A stretch of 64,000 nt of DNA. Origin: Nectonema munidae (Eukaryota > Nematomorpha > Nectonematoida > Nectonematidae). The stretch covers positions 1 through 64,000 of the forward strand of contig JAUIRK010000189.1 of NCBI GenBank assembly GCA_030549495.1, read 5' to 3'. Under the pieces are notes generated by a model. That model searched no databases. It had not been told where the DNA came from and saw only the letters and a list, made by a program, of their open reading frames with translations. Below are positions 22,901 to 37,900 of this stretch, piece by piece (positions within the stretch are counted from its first letter, which is position 1; each line of letters opens with the position of its first letter). The position numbers and the translations under genes are program-made.

Positions 22901-25900
22901 CTCAGTGGTACACATTCCAATGTGAGGCAAGGAAGATGTCCAACTAAAGATAGGATTTCTTTTGTTAAAACTATGTAGAGGGGTTGAATCCTAGGGCAAG
23001 CTCAATTATTTCTTTTTTAAGTGAACTTTCTAAATATTGATGTAGTGAAATTATTTAAAGTAGAAAACGCGTAAAACAAATATACTTAGAAAAAGTTGAA
23101 TTTGATTGTTCTCGCTTGTTTCATTTTCAGGTTAACTCGTTCCCAATGTCGACTTTACAAAAATAAAATCGTCTGCGTTTATCAATGCTCTTTAAAACAA
23201 ATCTTCTGTTTTACATTAGATATAGTCTAATTAATCTGGTCGTTAACGGGTTAAGCTATGGCCAATTCTGCCTCCCATCTCAAATTGTAAAAGCAAAATA
23301 TTAAATGTTTTTTACTTTTCAAAAAAGTTAAATCAAAAAAAATGGGATTTAATTTTTCACGAGTATTAACGTTTTTTAGTTCAAAAGTCACTCTAAAGAT
23401 TCAAAAATGGGCTAAGATATCTTTATGTCAACTCATAAACCACGTTTTGGCAAAATTTCATAATGATCAGAGGCGCATTAAAAATGAAAATATGGCATCA
23501 ACTAGAAAATATTTTTTAAAGAGCAAGGTCATTAATTTTTTCGAATAAAGGTAATATCACTTAAACATTTTATTCTAATATCACTTAAAAGGCCTACTTG
23601 TTTAGCTGAAATTGGTGCCAAATTTTATGCTGAAAAATACTTCTTTTGCTCAATCTTGCTTGCTCATAAATGTGAGTTTATAGCTTAATTATAAATATCT
23701 CCAATGATAGGATTTCAATTGGGAGTTTTAAAACAAGCAAATTTTTGTTAATGATCAGCATAATCATTTCGCCTTAATGAACATTTTGAATTAATATATT
23801 TTTTTATTACTCCTAAAAAGTTTTCACCGAGAAAGCACATTTGCCCCGCTTGTATCGAACTATTAGAAAAGCAGGCTTGATGCAGGATCGAACCCAAGAT
23901 CTTGAGTTATCGAATACAGCATCTAACCAACGCTACTCACGTCCCCAGAATAGCTATACTTTCTATCCAGATTTATAATTTTATCCAGAATAGCTTAGTG
24001 AATCCAACATAATATAACCTGTATACTAAGATAGTTTCTATTCCATGTACAAATGACTAGGGAGACAATGTGTTCAACTTTCTGTTCATATTTTGCTAGA
24101 TGTAAGATTTGATATACCTCATTCGGGGAGACGATGCTACATAAATTATTACCTATATACTAGGATGGTTCATCTCCAACCTATATACCGCAATGATTCA
24201 TCTCCAACCTATCAGTTCATATTTTGCTAGATGTAAGATTTGATATAACTCATTAGGGGAGAGGATGTTAGATAAGTTATTAATTTTTTCACGATATTAA
24301 ATAATATATTTTATCAAATTAATCAAAGAATCGAAAAATATTCTTTAAAAAATCAAAAAATATGAAACTTTCTGTTCATATTTTGCTACCCCATACGATG
24401 TTACAAAAGTTATTATCTATATTTTGCAATTTGCACGATTTTAAATAATATATTTGTCAAATAATCAAAGAATCGAAAAATGTTCAAATCAAAAATATTT
24501 ATTCTTTTTAAATATATCGTTGGCTCCCCTTACTTTTAGTTTCGTATGTGCATAATTTGATAAAAATTAATTATTAAGGTTTATCTTTCTATTTTAAAAG
24601 TAAGGGGAGCCAACGATATATTTAAAAAGAATAAATATTTTTGATTTGAACATTTTTCGATTCTTTGACTTTAACTTTTAGCTAGAATTTTTGAAATGTG
24701 GCTTTCAATATGTATGTGAAATATTTTTTGAAAATTTTTATTTTAAGTATATTTTTTTTAGCATTTTACGATTTAGACATTTAAATATATAATAAGGCTG
24801 GCAAGTTGTCTCCCCGGAGGTCTTGCCAGACCTCTGATATAGTTTTCTAACTTCAATAAAGTCGTTCTCACGTAATTTTATTATTACTACATTTCTAAAA
24901 TTTATAATGTAGAAACTTGTTATAAGTAAATAAATGAAAATTATTTCTAATTAAAACTTACTCTACCTCGTTAATTTACTCAATTTCTTTTTAAAATTTT
25001 ATTTGCTGTCTTAAATTTGTCCTTCTTGCTTTAAGATATTCCAAATAAGTTTACAAATCACATGGTTTTAAAACGAGATAAAAAATTTGATAAGTTCCAA
25101 CCTTTCCTCCGAATTTTGCTTAACATTACATTTCAGATATAAATTTTTAATTTGAAAATTTATCTTTAAAATTTTGCTTCAAAATCAAAAATCAGTTCGT
25201 TTGAATTTTTAAAGGATTTCTTTTAATAAATTAATGGTATTTTAGAAACCTACTTATACAAGTAGAATATATCCCCATACAACTAATACTATATTATATA
25301 ATTTCGAGGCTTCTGTATTTTTAGCGTCCATGTGATAATTTTACACAATAGAAATAAAATATGTGAGTCCTTTACACATTTAATTCAAACATTGTATGCT
25401 TTATATGCGTCTTTAAGAAAATTCATGAGCTTTATATGAGTATAACCTATCAGTTCAAAACAAGACTTTGTTTAAACTGAGAGGGTATTTCCATAAAAGC
25501 AAATATTCTCAGGGAAAAGTGTAGAATTTTGTTACACTTTCGCAGCAGCAGCGATAAACCAGTGTAATTTCAGCCAACCCGCAAAAATCCACCATAAGGT
25601 ACTGCTGGCTTTTTGCAGGCTTCTACATTTACTCATGAGCAAAATTTAACAAAGACAAGAGTTTAATATATATTAATGAGGATTGTAAAAGTCATGTAAG
25701 AAAAACATTATAAATGGAGTGCGATTTTCCCCAATAGTAAAGATTCCATAGATATAAGAGTTGGATCTAAAAGAAAATAAGCTTTAAACGCTTAACTATA
25801 GGAAATCTTTTATTTCAAATTAAAATCTCTTATCTCTCACAAACCTACATATGATTAAATCAAGACTGAATGCGCAGTCTGAATTAGCAAAACTGAAAAA

Positions 25901-28900
25901 AAAATTTTAACAAAGCATTGTAAAAATACGATATTTCGGTATTTTTAATTTTTTTAGATTTAATCCCTTCTGAATTTTTTTCTGGCCGCCGGCTTGAATA
26001 TCTAAAATACATTTAAAAATATTTCGATATAAAAATGTAATACTTTATTAAATGTTTCGAGAATTTTTTTTACAGAAATAAGGAGGACCCCGGGAAACAA
26101 ACTCTAGGTGTAATCTTTTATAGACGTAAGCATACTTCAATTCCACCACTGATGGCTCCCTTGTAGCTCTGGTGTAAAACGCTGATCATGCCTCCTATCA
26201 CGCCCACTGTGAGTCCATGCATCGCTGTTATGATATGGCCACTGATGGATTTCGAACTTCCAACTCCAACGTAATCCCTTATTTGCATGTGCATGTCGTC
26301 TTGAGCAACCGAGCCAAGTCTTTCGGATAGCGCACTCGACATCTAAATTAAAGGAGGCATGCTTACAAAGACTTTCAATCATTTGTGCTCCGAAATTTTT
26401 AGATAAAAACGCCATGCCTTTTTTTACTTGAATAAAAAATGTTAACCAAAGATTTAGCAATATAAATTGTATCTTTTATAGTTTAATCTTTTTGCACAAA
26501 AATGACAAAAAAAATATTTGAAAATGGTTGTTTTTATTTAGGTTTGAATGAGATGAATGTTTTGTTTCCGCTTCATACCTTCCTTAACTCTACGTTACAC
26601 TACAAAGGGCACTTCCAAGCTTGGGTTTTATCACAATCAGTGTTGAAAATTCGATTTCTCAAAGATATCTCTTTGAAAAAGGAATCCTATTTTTCAGATA
26701 TTTTTCAGCTTACCTAGACCAACTTTTAGAAGTCACTGCTTTAGCAGAAATAACAAATCAATGAAATAAATAGTCAAACCTCTCTAATCGAAGAGTTGTG
26801 GTTTTAAAAAATATTGTAAGGATAGAGAATAGCAACTATTTAATAAGAAATTTATTGTATAAAATAAAGAAAGGTGTTTTTTAATTAAAAAAAATTAAAA
26901 TAACTATCATCGACGCTTCCAAATGTTTGAAAATACCATAAGCGTTTTACCAAAATTATCATTTTCTGTTGATGACAAAATTTTATTAATTTTTCTATGC
27001 ATTTCTCTACTTCATTCAGAGATATTTTTTCTAGATCACAATCACATTCTTAAGAATTTAACTACCTAACTGAAGCGTAGGTAATTGTCGTCATAGCTTA
27101 AAAATGTGATGCCTCAAATGCAGTCTGCTAAGTTATACACATTACTCCTTTTATCTTGAGAAGGATGAAAATTTTTGCCGTCAAGAATGCCATTTAAATT
27201 ATTTTAATTCAAAAAGTTTTTGTGATGAAAGAGAATTTTTGTGGTTTATAGAACTTATTAAATTAAAAACTTGAATGATTTCCATAATTTTTTATTCGGA
27301 TATGGAGTTTTCGAATTAAAGAGGATTGACTGTATATATAAATCTTAGGGCTGTTGAAAAATACATTGAATAAAAGCGCGGATTCAAATCTAAATTATAC
27401 TCCAAGTTTTATGAACCTTTTTTAATAGCAGCTCTGGAAAAGCCAAGTTTACATATTTTTCCAAAAATGATACACTTATTTGAACTTGGGTAAAATATCA
27501 AACTAGCTTTCGCTAAAGTAATTGATTAACATCCTAGCTGAGCGGATGTCAGAATTAATTTTTTAGCGGATATCATAATTGTTATTGTAACTAAACGCAC
27601 GTTTTATACTTCTTAAACTCATCATAAAGAAATACTTATCTTAAAAATTTTGGATAAAGTAAAAATTCAAAAAGGAAAATGCTTGAAAATTGTGGATGTT
27701 GAAACTTAAATGATCCGAGAATGAGGATGTAAAATTTTTTGCGGATGATCAGCATCTACGGATGCGGATATGCGATACATCTCTAATTATCATCATTAAA
27801 ATGAGTTAAAAAAGACATCGTTAAATTTATTTGATTGAAGATTTGTATCGTTTTTCTCATTTCCTTATCTATCCATTTGGACACAATTTATTAAATCATG
27901 ATTCGTAATTAAACTCTTATGATTACTCAATTGTGAGCTGAAATCCTTTCAATTAGATACTGGAATGTGACTATACTAGAATTATATTCTCTAGAAAGGT
28001 GGTTCCCAAACTTTTTTATTCCTGCACCCCTAAAAAAACTTTTTTTTAATCCAAAAAAAAGATTTTTTCATTTTCGAAATTAATGTAAACATTAATTAGA
28101 CTTGAAGAAAAGAAAAATATAAAAATTTTATATTTGAATTAACATTACAAAAATAATATCTCTTGTTCAAAATATGTACAAAATATTAAAAACTAAGCAA
28201 CTAGTTTCCAAACGTTCAAGAAGAAATTTGAATTTAAAAAAATGCTTGTGCATTTAAGCGGTTTCTAGACTTTGTTTTAATCGACAAAAGAGTGCTAAAT
28301 CCTGACTCGCATAAGTATGTTGTCGCAAAAGGAATTAGCACAGCTAGTGGAGTATCATAAAGTTTTCGAAAGATAACAATTGCCGAGCACCAATACTCAA
28401 AAGTTTTATTATCAAATTGCATTTTAAGAGCACGATTTGAAATTCTATAAGATCTTTAAGCTCTCTATTATCTGACATTTTATTCAAATTGAAAGAGTGT
28501 GGATTTAAAATCCAATCTTCAGAAATTTCAAGCTTTCCAACATCAAAATATCTATCAAATGATGTTGACAGCATTCCCAAATGAGTGACAATCTCAAAGC
28601 TCGACGTTTCATTAACATATGGAAAATTTGAATAATCTCCTCTTTTCAATCGTTGACACCACAGAGACAGCTTTTCTTTGAATGCACTCAAATTCAAAAA
28701 GTTTGTTTTTGCCTTGAAGTGATACACCCAATCATTCATACGAGTGAATATGTCAGTCAAATACGCTAAGATTTGGTTGAATTCTTACGATTCCAACTCT
28801 TCAAACAGATCATATTGACGTTCCTGCAGAAAGACTTTGATTTGTTTTCTCAGTTCGAAGAATCGGGTTAAAACTTTTCCACGCGAGAGCCTGCGGACTT

Positions 28901-31900
28901 CTGTGTGGAAAAGTAAAACTGCATGTTCACTTCTAAGATCTTCACAAAGGGACTTAAAGAGGCGGTGATTAAGAGCACGACCACTAATCCAGTTGATGAT
29001 CTTCACAGTAATATCAAGGACTTTTTTCAATTTTGGAGGCAACGTTTTTGATGCCAAAGCATGTCGATGAAGGAAACAGTGAGTACCTTGCAAGTGTGGA
29101 ATCTCTTGTTTCATCAATGTAGTAAATCTAGATTTATTTCCCAGCATAGTAGGAACACCATCAGTGCACATGAGACAATACTTTGAAGTTTGAATATCTA
29201 ATTCATGTTTTGCAAAGAAGTCTTTTACATACTGAAACACATCTTTTGCTTTGGTGGTTGTTTGCACTTCAGAAAAAAGGAAGTTCTCCTTTATGATACC
29301 ATCATGAACATACCCCACTAGTGCAATAAGTTGACTGCAATTTGAAACATCTGTAGTCTCGTTCAACTGGAGGGAGTTTTTCAAGGGGCTAGCCTTTATA
29401 TGCTAGATAACCTGTTCCAAAATATACAAACTCAAATCAGCAATTAGGCTCTGAAGAACATTATTTAATAAGGGTACTAATTCAAGCTTGCTTCATTTCC
29501 GAGAATATTTGTAGCCATTTCTAAAGCACATGGCTTGATAAGCTCTTATGCAAACTTTTAGATTTTTAAAAAAATTTCTTTTAATTTAATGAATTATTAT
29601 TTGTATTTACAAAAAATGACTATACCTTTAATACTAAGAACACCTTTCTAAGCTCGCAATTCATTCTTAAAGGAGATCATTTTTATTAAAAAAAATATCG
29701 CTCTATAACCCATTTGACTCCAGTAAACAGTGGGAGAATTAAGTGAAAGTACTTTTTAATAGCATACAAATTTCAAAAATTACATCAAATTTAAAATAAA
29801 GTTGAATTTATTCATAGGATTTCAATTATTATTTAAATGTAATCTACCCTCAAATTTTAAAAATTGTAAACAATTCAAGAAAATAAGAAAATTACTTTTG
29901 CGGTGGAGTCAGAAAAGGCATGAGTTATTTTTTGGATCAAGACTGGAATGTCACCTTCCAGGACAAGTGCAGACACACCTTCGCTTACTTCATTTATTAG
30001 ACCAAGCGGATTTCCTAGAAAATCTGTCTTGCCCAAAATGTTGGTGGTTTGTTGCCTCAAACACTCTCGATAGTGACGTTTAAGTGATTTCAACAGCGAA
30101 TCAAGGGTAGTGCACAGGTTATTTTGGGTGAAAGGTTTTAAGAAGACGTCTGCATTTTCAACCTTCATCAAATTCCAAAGGGAACGTTTGAAACCATGTT
30201 CTGATAACTGAAGACGCGATGCTGTATTTACACTTAGTTTAATTAATTTTGAAGTTAACACGAATTCACCAAAGAAAATATTAAAGAATTTGAAAATTCT
30301 AAAAAAACAAACAAGTTAGCAACAAATAGACACAAATTATGTTTTTTACTTTGAAGAAGTTGCAACCGTTCTTGCCTCGAATGAGTTGTAGAATTGAAAC
30401 AATTTAAGTATGAAAATTTCATCAATTACAAGTGAGCACTCATTTACGTGAAAGTAAAATTTCTAAAAAGTTGGAAGAATGGAATGCACATAAAAATTAA
30501 GATTAGTACTATTTTATTCATCTCTTTATCCATCAATAAATGTAAGAAAAGTTAAAATCACATAAAAAATTAACTCATTCATTTTAGATCGGTTAATCTT
30601 TTGATAAATCGTATGGAATAACATTACAGCTACTTTAAAATGCCAAATTTTCCCTTTGTAAAGGCGACAATATTGGGTAACAAAAATCATTATAGTACAC
30701 GGGTAAAAAAAGGACAACTTTACAAAAAATAGAGATTTCTATTTATTTTTAAATCAGTGATAATGCCAATAAATCTATATTTACTAACTTTACATACTTG
30801 AAAAAACAAAGCATCCGCTTACAATTAACAAAAAACAATTTAAATAGATGTTTCATTAATAAATAAGCAAAGGAGAAAATTTTACAAAGCTAGCGTGTTA
30901 ACAAATGCCTTAATAGAAAACGTTTCCTATTTTGGACTAAACGAAGTAACATATTTTTTGATTTTGTTAAAGATCTCGTTAATAAAATTAATCATGATGT
31001 ACTTCAATTCAAGTTGGTGACAGAATTTTTCTTGATAATGCAAGAAACAAAGAACGTAGTCTGTCAAAACATATATTCAGTTATGATAAATATAAAATAC
31101 AAATTTTTTTCTCCTTAATCTTATATGCTCAATCCTTGTGAGAATGTTTTTCAAAATTACAAGCAAAGGTTAGTTAAATTTCTCAGAAAGATAAGGCACT
31201 TTTAACATAATCCAACGTATAGAGACAATAACTGCTTTAGTCAACATATATTTTTTTGAATAAATCCTTTTGTTTTAAATTTATAAATTATAATTAAAAA
31301 AAATTATATTAGGAAGTGGGCCTATAATTTTATACTTTAGACTATTTGGTTTAGTGTAGTGTTTAATGATGTTTAAAATGTTTAATTATAAGCCATTAAA
31401 AGAAATAAATTTAAAGTAAATCAAAACAATTTATAAAAGTTTTATTATAAATAACTCACTAAGTTTGCTTTTTATCAACATAAGTTAATAAAAATAAATT
31501 TAAATAAATGATTGAAAAAAGAAACTTAAGGTAAAAACGAAGAACCGTGTAAAAATAGACGAACTTAAATAAATCAGTTGGGCAAAAAAACGACGAGTAG
31601 ATTTTCAAACAAAGAGAATATTATCTAAATTTAATATACAACTAACATTCTTATTAACGGGGAAAGATAATTTAACAGGGGCAAATCGTACGTTCTTTAA
31701 AAGTTGAGAATAAATGTAACAAAATAAATAAAAAACCAATTTTATACAATGGAGCCCATAAACTCATTATACGCCACTCCCAGTCAGGTACTGTTTACGT
31801 ATAACACTATAAAATATAAAATTCAGAAGCATTTGTAATGGAATCAACACACTGCCTTTGACATTTTTAACTTATTTGACTCACTCGACATTGCAATGAA

Positions 31901-34900
31901 AAAATCGAAAAGAATATAAATGAGATTGACACATTTGGAATTGAACTTGTTTACATATATGAGATGTTAGAACATGCTAAAATAGAAATATTATTTGGCA
32001 TCAGAAGAAAGGTTCACTAATGGAAGGAAAAGTTTGTCCAACATTAGCATTTCTCTATATTAATCATTTCGAAATAAATTTCATATAGCTCACGTTTCTC
32101 ATTCGAATTCGCTATATAAATGATTAATGTCATATATACTATAAATCTTAGGAAAGATGTCTCTATCTTATACCTGGATAAACTGTTCAAAAAACCCAAG
32201 ATAATAAGTAATTAATTAAAAAAAAACAATAGATAAAGGTATAACTATTAATTACCATAACTCTACACACTTCTACAAAGTTAAGCAAACACTAAACGAA
32301 TGAACTGTATAGAGCAGATAGATTATTTATGCAATAAATCTGAGCATAAAGAAGAGATGAGTTGAAAAAATAAAAACTAAATTCAAAAATAATCTTTTTA
32401 CACCTAGTTCTGTGAAACATTTATCGACAAATATGAGTAGGGTTCTAAAGAGAATTTATTCGATACTTGTTTTATGTTACTGATAGATCTACACACCATA
32501 GATCGTATGAATATATAGTGATATAAGCTCACACGTAAACCATGCCTGAAAGAATAATTTGCATCATAAACATGTCGTCCAGGCATATTTAGATTCAGAG
32601 AACACATCTATGATATAAAAAGGCTAATTCTATTTTAGAGTTTCACTTAGTTACTTATGTAAATGAATACCACAGTGATCATTTACAATTAAAACAAGCC
32701 CGTGCAAATGTTTGATGATAATGAAAGAATCGTCAAGGAAGATGTTTGTGTCATTAGTTAAACTTTATTATATTCATAAATGCCACATAGCACTCATAAC
32801 ATACTTTTTTTCCCTTTATTTGTCTGGTCTATACCATCATCCCTTGTCTCCCCATATCAAATGAAATACAGAGTAAAATATGTTTTATGTTTAAACTATA
32901 AATTTTAGGAAGTCAATTTTTTATAATGTTGTTAAATAATAAACTCCTGTTGATAAGCAATCAAACAAAAGAGCCATAATGTGTAAACACTGTAGAATAC
33001 ATTCCAATTGATCGAGATGTAGAATTTGTAGATCCTAATAAAAAACTAAGTGAGAATTGACAGGAAGAACTTTTGGACAATCTGAAAAACAATGATGAGA
33101 AGTCTGCTTTAGAAAAGAGGAAAAAGATGACATCTCTCAATATCAACCGAAGAAATTACAGGAAAGCTCTTCATTATGCTAACAACTAGCATTATTATGC
33201 GAAAATGGGAATTATGCAAAAGAATTTGAAAATATCGCCTCCGTTCAAGATGATTTTAACAAAATTCAACCAACTCAAAAAACAGCAATAATTTCTTATT
33301 TGAAAAATGTTTAATCAATTATTATTATTATTTTATTTATACGTATTAAACAACTTTTTGATTTTATATAACAAAGATAAAACTTATTGTTCAAATTCTA
33401 AAACATTGATTTGAAGTAATCTATTTTTTTCATTTCCCCCTTTATTGACAGTCCCTGACCTAAAATAACATATGAAAATATGTTAAAGCATTTAAAGCTA
33501 AGGTTTAAAGCCCTAATTTTTGCTCCCGACGTTTCTATATACATATCCAAAATCGCTAATTTTCTATTAAGTTAAACCTTTGATGTTTTTATATTCAAAC
33601 CCTTATAGTTCTAGAGTTGATATAAATCATAGCATCAATTCTTTTCGGAGCTTTCGTGGAGAGAAAAAAACTCTGTAGGATCCAAACTAGCTACCCCTAA
33701 CTCTCCATTTTATATAAAACTTGAAAACATTAGGTATTTACTTTTATAGAAAATCTGCTTGGAAAGAACTTCAACGTTTCTTCAACGTCTAAAAAGAAAT
33801 AGAGAAAGTGTTGACAGGTTGAACTATCTTGATCAATGTTTTCTTGAGAGTGTGTTTTAGCTGTATTAATCGTGTCTGAATATATCACTACTCTTTTTTC
33901 GGCTTTGTCTATTTGGTTGTCAACCTAGTAATAAGTAAAATAAGGAAAATAATAATTCAAAAATGAAAATATTGAAGCATACTTGAACACTCTGTATCAT
34001 TCCTTTTAAGACGACGTTATTTTTGGAGTTACACATTAAAGACACTTTTGCATTGTTTACAGTTGCGTAAGTTAATTCTTCATTTTGAAAATTGATGACG
34101 GAGATTCCAATTGACTTCAAAGAAAGCCAAACTTCCATGTTACAAGAAGGGTAAAAGTTGAAAGGAAGGTGTGTTTTTTCATATTCAGAATTTTCTTTAC
34201 TTGATTTTTCTTCAATTTTGGGAAAATTGGAGTTTAAGTCAATAATTTTTAAAACTTTGATCGGAAGATTCTTTTGTAATGTGACTTCTAAAACACCAGA
34301 ACCTGAACGTATGAAATCAAATTTAACTAATTGTTTATAAGTCAGCACTTCATCAAACAATGCTTTATTATCTTCAGTATTCCCACCTCTTAACAGAAAA
34401 ACTTGAGAACCAGGTCTCCAATTGCTGACATCTTCTAATGGTTCAACATATAGACGTGTTTCAAGATTCTGCAACCTAGAGTCGGAAGTTAATTTCCAAG
34501 TTTGGAATCGAGTCCTTTTAAAATTGGGCTTCTCTAGGACAAGGCGATACGCATCTGTATTGTTACCAACCTTAACAATTGATAGAACAGATTTCGCATC
34601 TGCTTTTCTTCCTTTCTTAAAATTGTGAATTAGTGAGGGTTTTTTTCTTGTAGGAGGACTTGTTCCTTCATGCTCCAGCATTCCGTAAGGTGTGAAACGC
34701 CACAACTGAGACCGGTTTCCTACTTCTTTGTAGTTGAGAAAGACTTTGGAAGACGCTTTATTTTCGCATGCTTCTAATACAAATTGTTGCTTAGAGGAAT
34801 TATTTGCAGTGAAGATTATGTAAAAAAAGTTATCATATATCAAAGATTTATATTCATCTGAGGATTTTAAAGAAAAATGTGAAGAGTAGCCAATGTGAAC

Positions 34901-37900
34901 AAATAATGTTATTGTTTTAGGCCACATAGGCTCATCTACAACGTAGACAAGGCTCTGACCAGGATTCAAAAATGATTTTTTATGCTCTTCGAAAACGTTT
35001 TCTTGATGGAAAAAAATGCCAACGCTAGATAAATTTTGTATGAGAACGTCATACAAAAGGTACTTCTCGTCATAAAAAAATGTAATGACTGTTCTTTCAT
35101 CTTTAAAATTCACTTCAACTAAAATGTAGACACTCTGATGAGCGAATTCCAATAGTCTTAGATTCAGGGGAAATGTTTGGGCATATGCAGCACTAAAGCT
35201 TCCAGACCAAAAAGAAAATTTATTAAAAGATTGATCTTGAATTCTCACCTTTAACAATTTATCAAGAGAATCCTTTGGCCAATAAAAATTTTTAATTGCA
35301 CTTGGCTCCAACACAACAACACCATCCTCTTCACTACCACTAATTTTGTTATCTTTACTACTACTATTAATGGATTCGTCGTAAGCTGCGTACTTTTGAG
35401 TGAAATGCAAAAGAAAGCTTGTTTCATTGATAACGCAAATCATGGAATAAATAGTGATATAAAACACGTCATTCCTTCGACGAATCAACACTACAATATC
35501 GTAAGTAATACTTTTACCATCATCACAAGATATCGATAATTTCCTGGAAATATTTCCTTCTATAATAAAAAATGAAGGTGACCATCTAGCAAGGTTGTAG
35601 TCTTTTTTAAATTTCTTGCCCAAACGTAAACACACTCTTTCAAAGTTGGATTCCATATCTTCACCCTCGCGCGATAATAATGTGTAATGCCCAGGTACAC
35701 ACTTTTCTTCATGAAGTTCATACTGTTCAGCCATTTCTTCAGCATGATTTTCAAACTTTGCTACAATGGCTAAATCTGATTCATTCAAAAGCAGGCAAGG
35801 CGAGCAAAGTGTAATAATTATTGCGCCAGAATATTTTCTGCAATACTTTGCACTCAGATTAATACGCCTACCTTTGCTATCTCGAAGTCGCACCCTTCTA
35901 TTCTCGGATAAAAATGAATCTTTGAAGGGTGGGTTTTCAAAGAAAAGCGTAAAATCTTCACTGTATTCATTGTTATTGTAAGAGATGTTTATTGTTAAAA
36001 CTTCATTCATAAAATCAACAAAACTGAAAGTCTTAGATTTTTCACTCTCCAGCAAAAATTCTTGAGAAGTCTTAGGAAGATAAATATGAATTGGATATGG
36101 CAAGCCATTCACAAACTCGGTGAAAGGGTAAAGAGAGATTTCACGTTCTTTTGCTTTTTGATCCAAAGACAGTGATGTTATTCTCACTTTAAAACAAAAC
36201 CTAGATAAATGCATAAAAGAGAATAAGCAAACTTACTTCTAAAAATTATAATAAAGAATAACTCAAAAATTCAAACTTAATTTAAAAAACAAGGTATTTC
36301 ATTAAGGAACATGTTTCAGAATTTTGCTTCTTTTACTACACCAAATAGTAGCATTCTATAGTGTGCAGTGAAAAGTTTAAATGTGCTCAAAGATAGTCTT
36401 AACAGCTTTTATATATAAACTATCCTATCATAGTTGTTAATGAAATATGCTTTTAAGATGATGTATATGCTGGAAAGGTATCAAACTATCTAAAAATTCA
36501 CATATAGTAATAACTACTAAACAATTCAATATTTTGTCGTATTCTTTTTGTTTTAAAATGCTATAATTTTTTATTAAAGTGAAAGAGAATGAGTTTATAA
36601 AATAAAAAGAAAGAAAACTTTAATTATGTTCAAATTATGTCGTTAAAATCTTTATGCTTTTACAACAAAGAGATATAATTTACTAGAATTTTGCGTAAGA
36701 TTACGACACAATATAGATATTTTTTAGTTGTTTTCTCTTTTTGCAATTCTATCTGAAGTTAAAATTTTGATTTTATTGTGATTATATTTTAGCTTATTAA
36801 AAAAACTTTTTTTGATATTTCAAAATTATTTTCAGATTAAATTTTTTATTTTTTTCAGAAGGAATTGCAATTAAATTATTGGAATTTTTCCACATTAATT
36901 AATATTATATTTTTAATTAACTTTTAATGATATTTCAAAAACATATGTGTTTATAAGTTTTATCAAAAAAATTTTTAATAATATATTTGTTGATTCCTTG
37001 TAAAAAATTTTAGAAAATTTAATTTGAAAATAATGTTAAATATCAAAAAAAACGTAGAATTAAAATAATACATGCGAAAACAATATAAACGCAACAAAAT
37101 AATTTTTTTTTAATTCAGATAGGATAAAAGACAAAATAGAATAGAATAATAGGGCACGCTTTTTCACGTAAAGTATCCTACTTATAACAAAAAAGTTTCT
37201 TACTGGTAAAATAACGTTTTGGAAGCAGAAAAGCACATACGATGTTGAAAGGACTGTGCTGTTGATGCTGTCGACTCAAACGCTTTCCAATTAATCCCTT
37301 CATTGCAAAAATTAAAGGCTTGTATTTGATTGATGGGGCGAACGTAGAAGAGTCGGTTTAAATAAGTGAAGGGAATATAAAGAGTCTTCCCAGAATTGAG
37401 AACGTACACAGACTTAATTAAGCGCAGATAAGATTCTACAAAAGAAAGAATACATTCGAATAAATGAATGAGGGATTAAAACTTTTAAAAAATGTAGAAG
37501 TAAAAATTGTAATGTTTACATTTTAAATGATGCATTAAACATCTTTAGAAAAAAGAAGCATAAAATTCATCAACACAATCTTAAGGAAGCTGAAAAAAAG
37601 TAATGGACAAGCTCGAATAAAAATTTCGGCTTGAGTTCATTGTGAAAAAAATATAGTACCAACATTTTATTCTTTCATTTTTCAAAAATAGCTTGGATAA
37701 AGACGAGTACCGCGTAAAGATATTGGGAAATAAATAAGGTTATGACACATCAATAGCATAGGTTCAAAACAGGTGCGCATATCCAGGGGGCGACCGCCCA
37801 CCCCTAAAGAAAAAAGAATTTCATTTATAGTATATACAGCATATTATCACACACTAAAAAGCAAATTGTTATCATAGAAGACAAAATTCAATTAGTTAGA

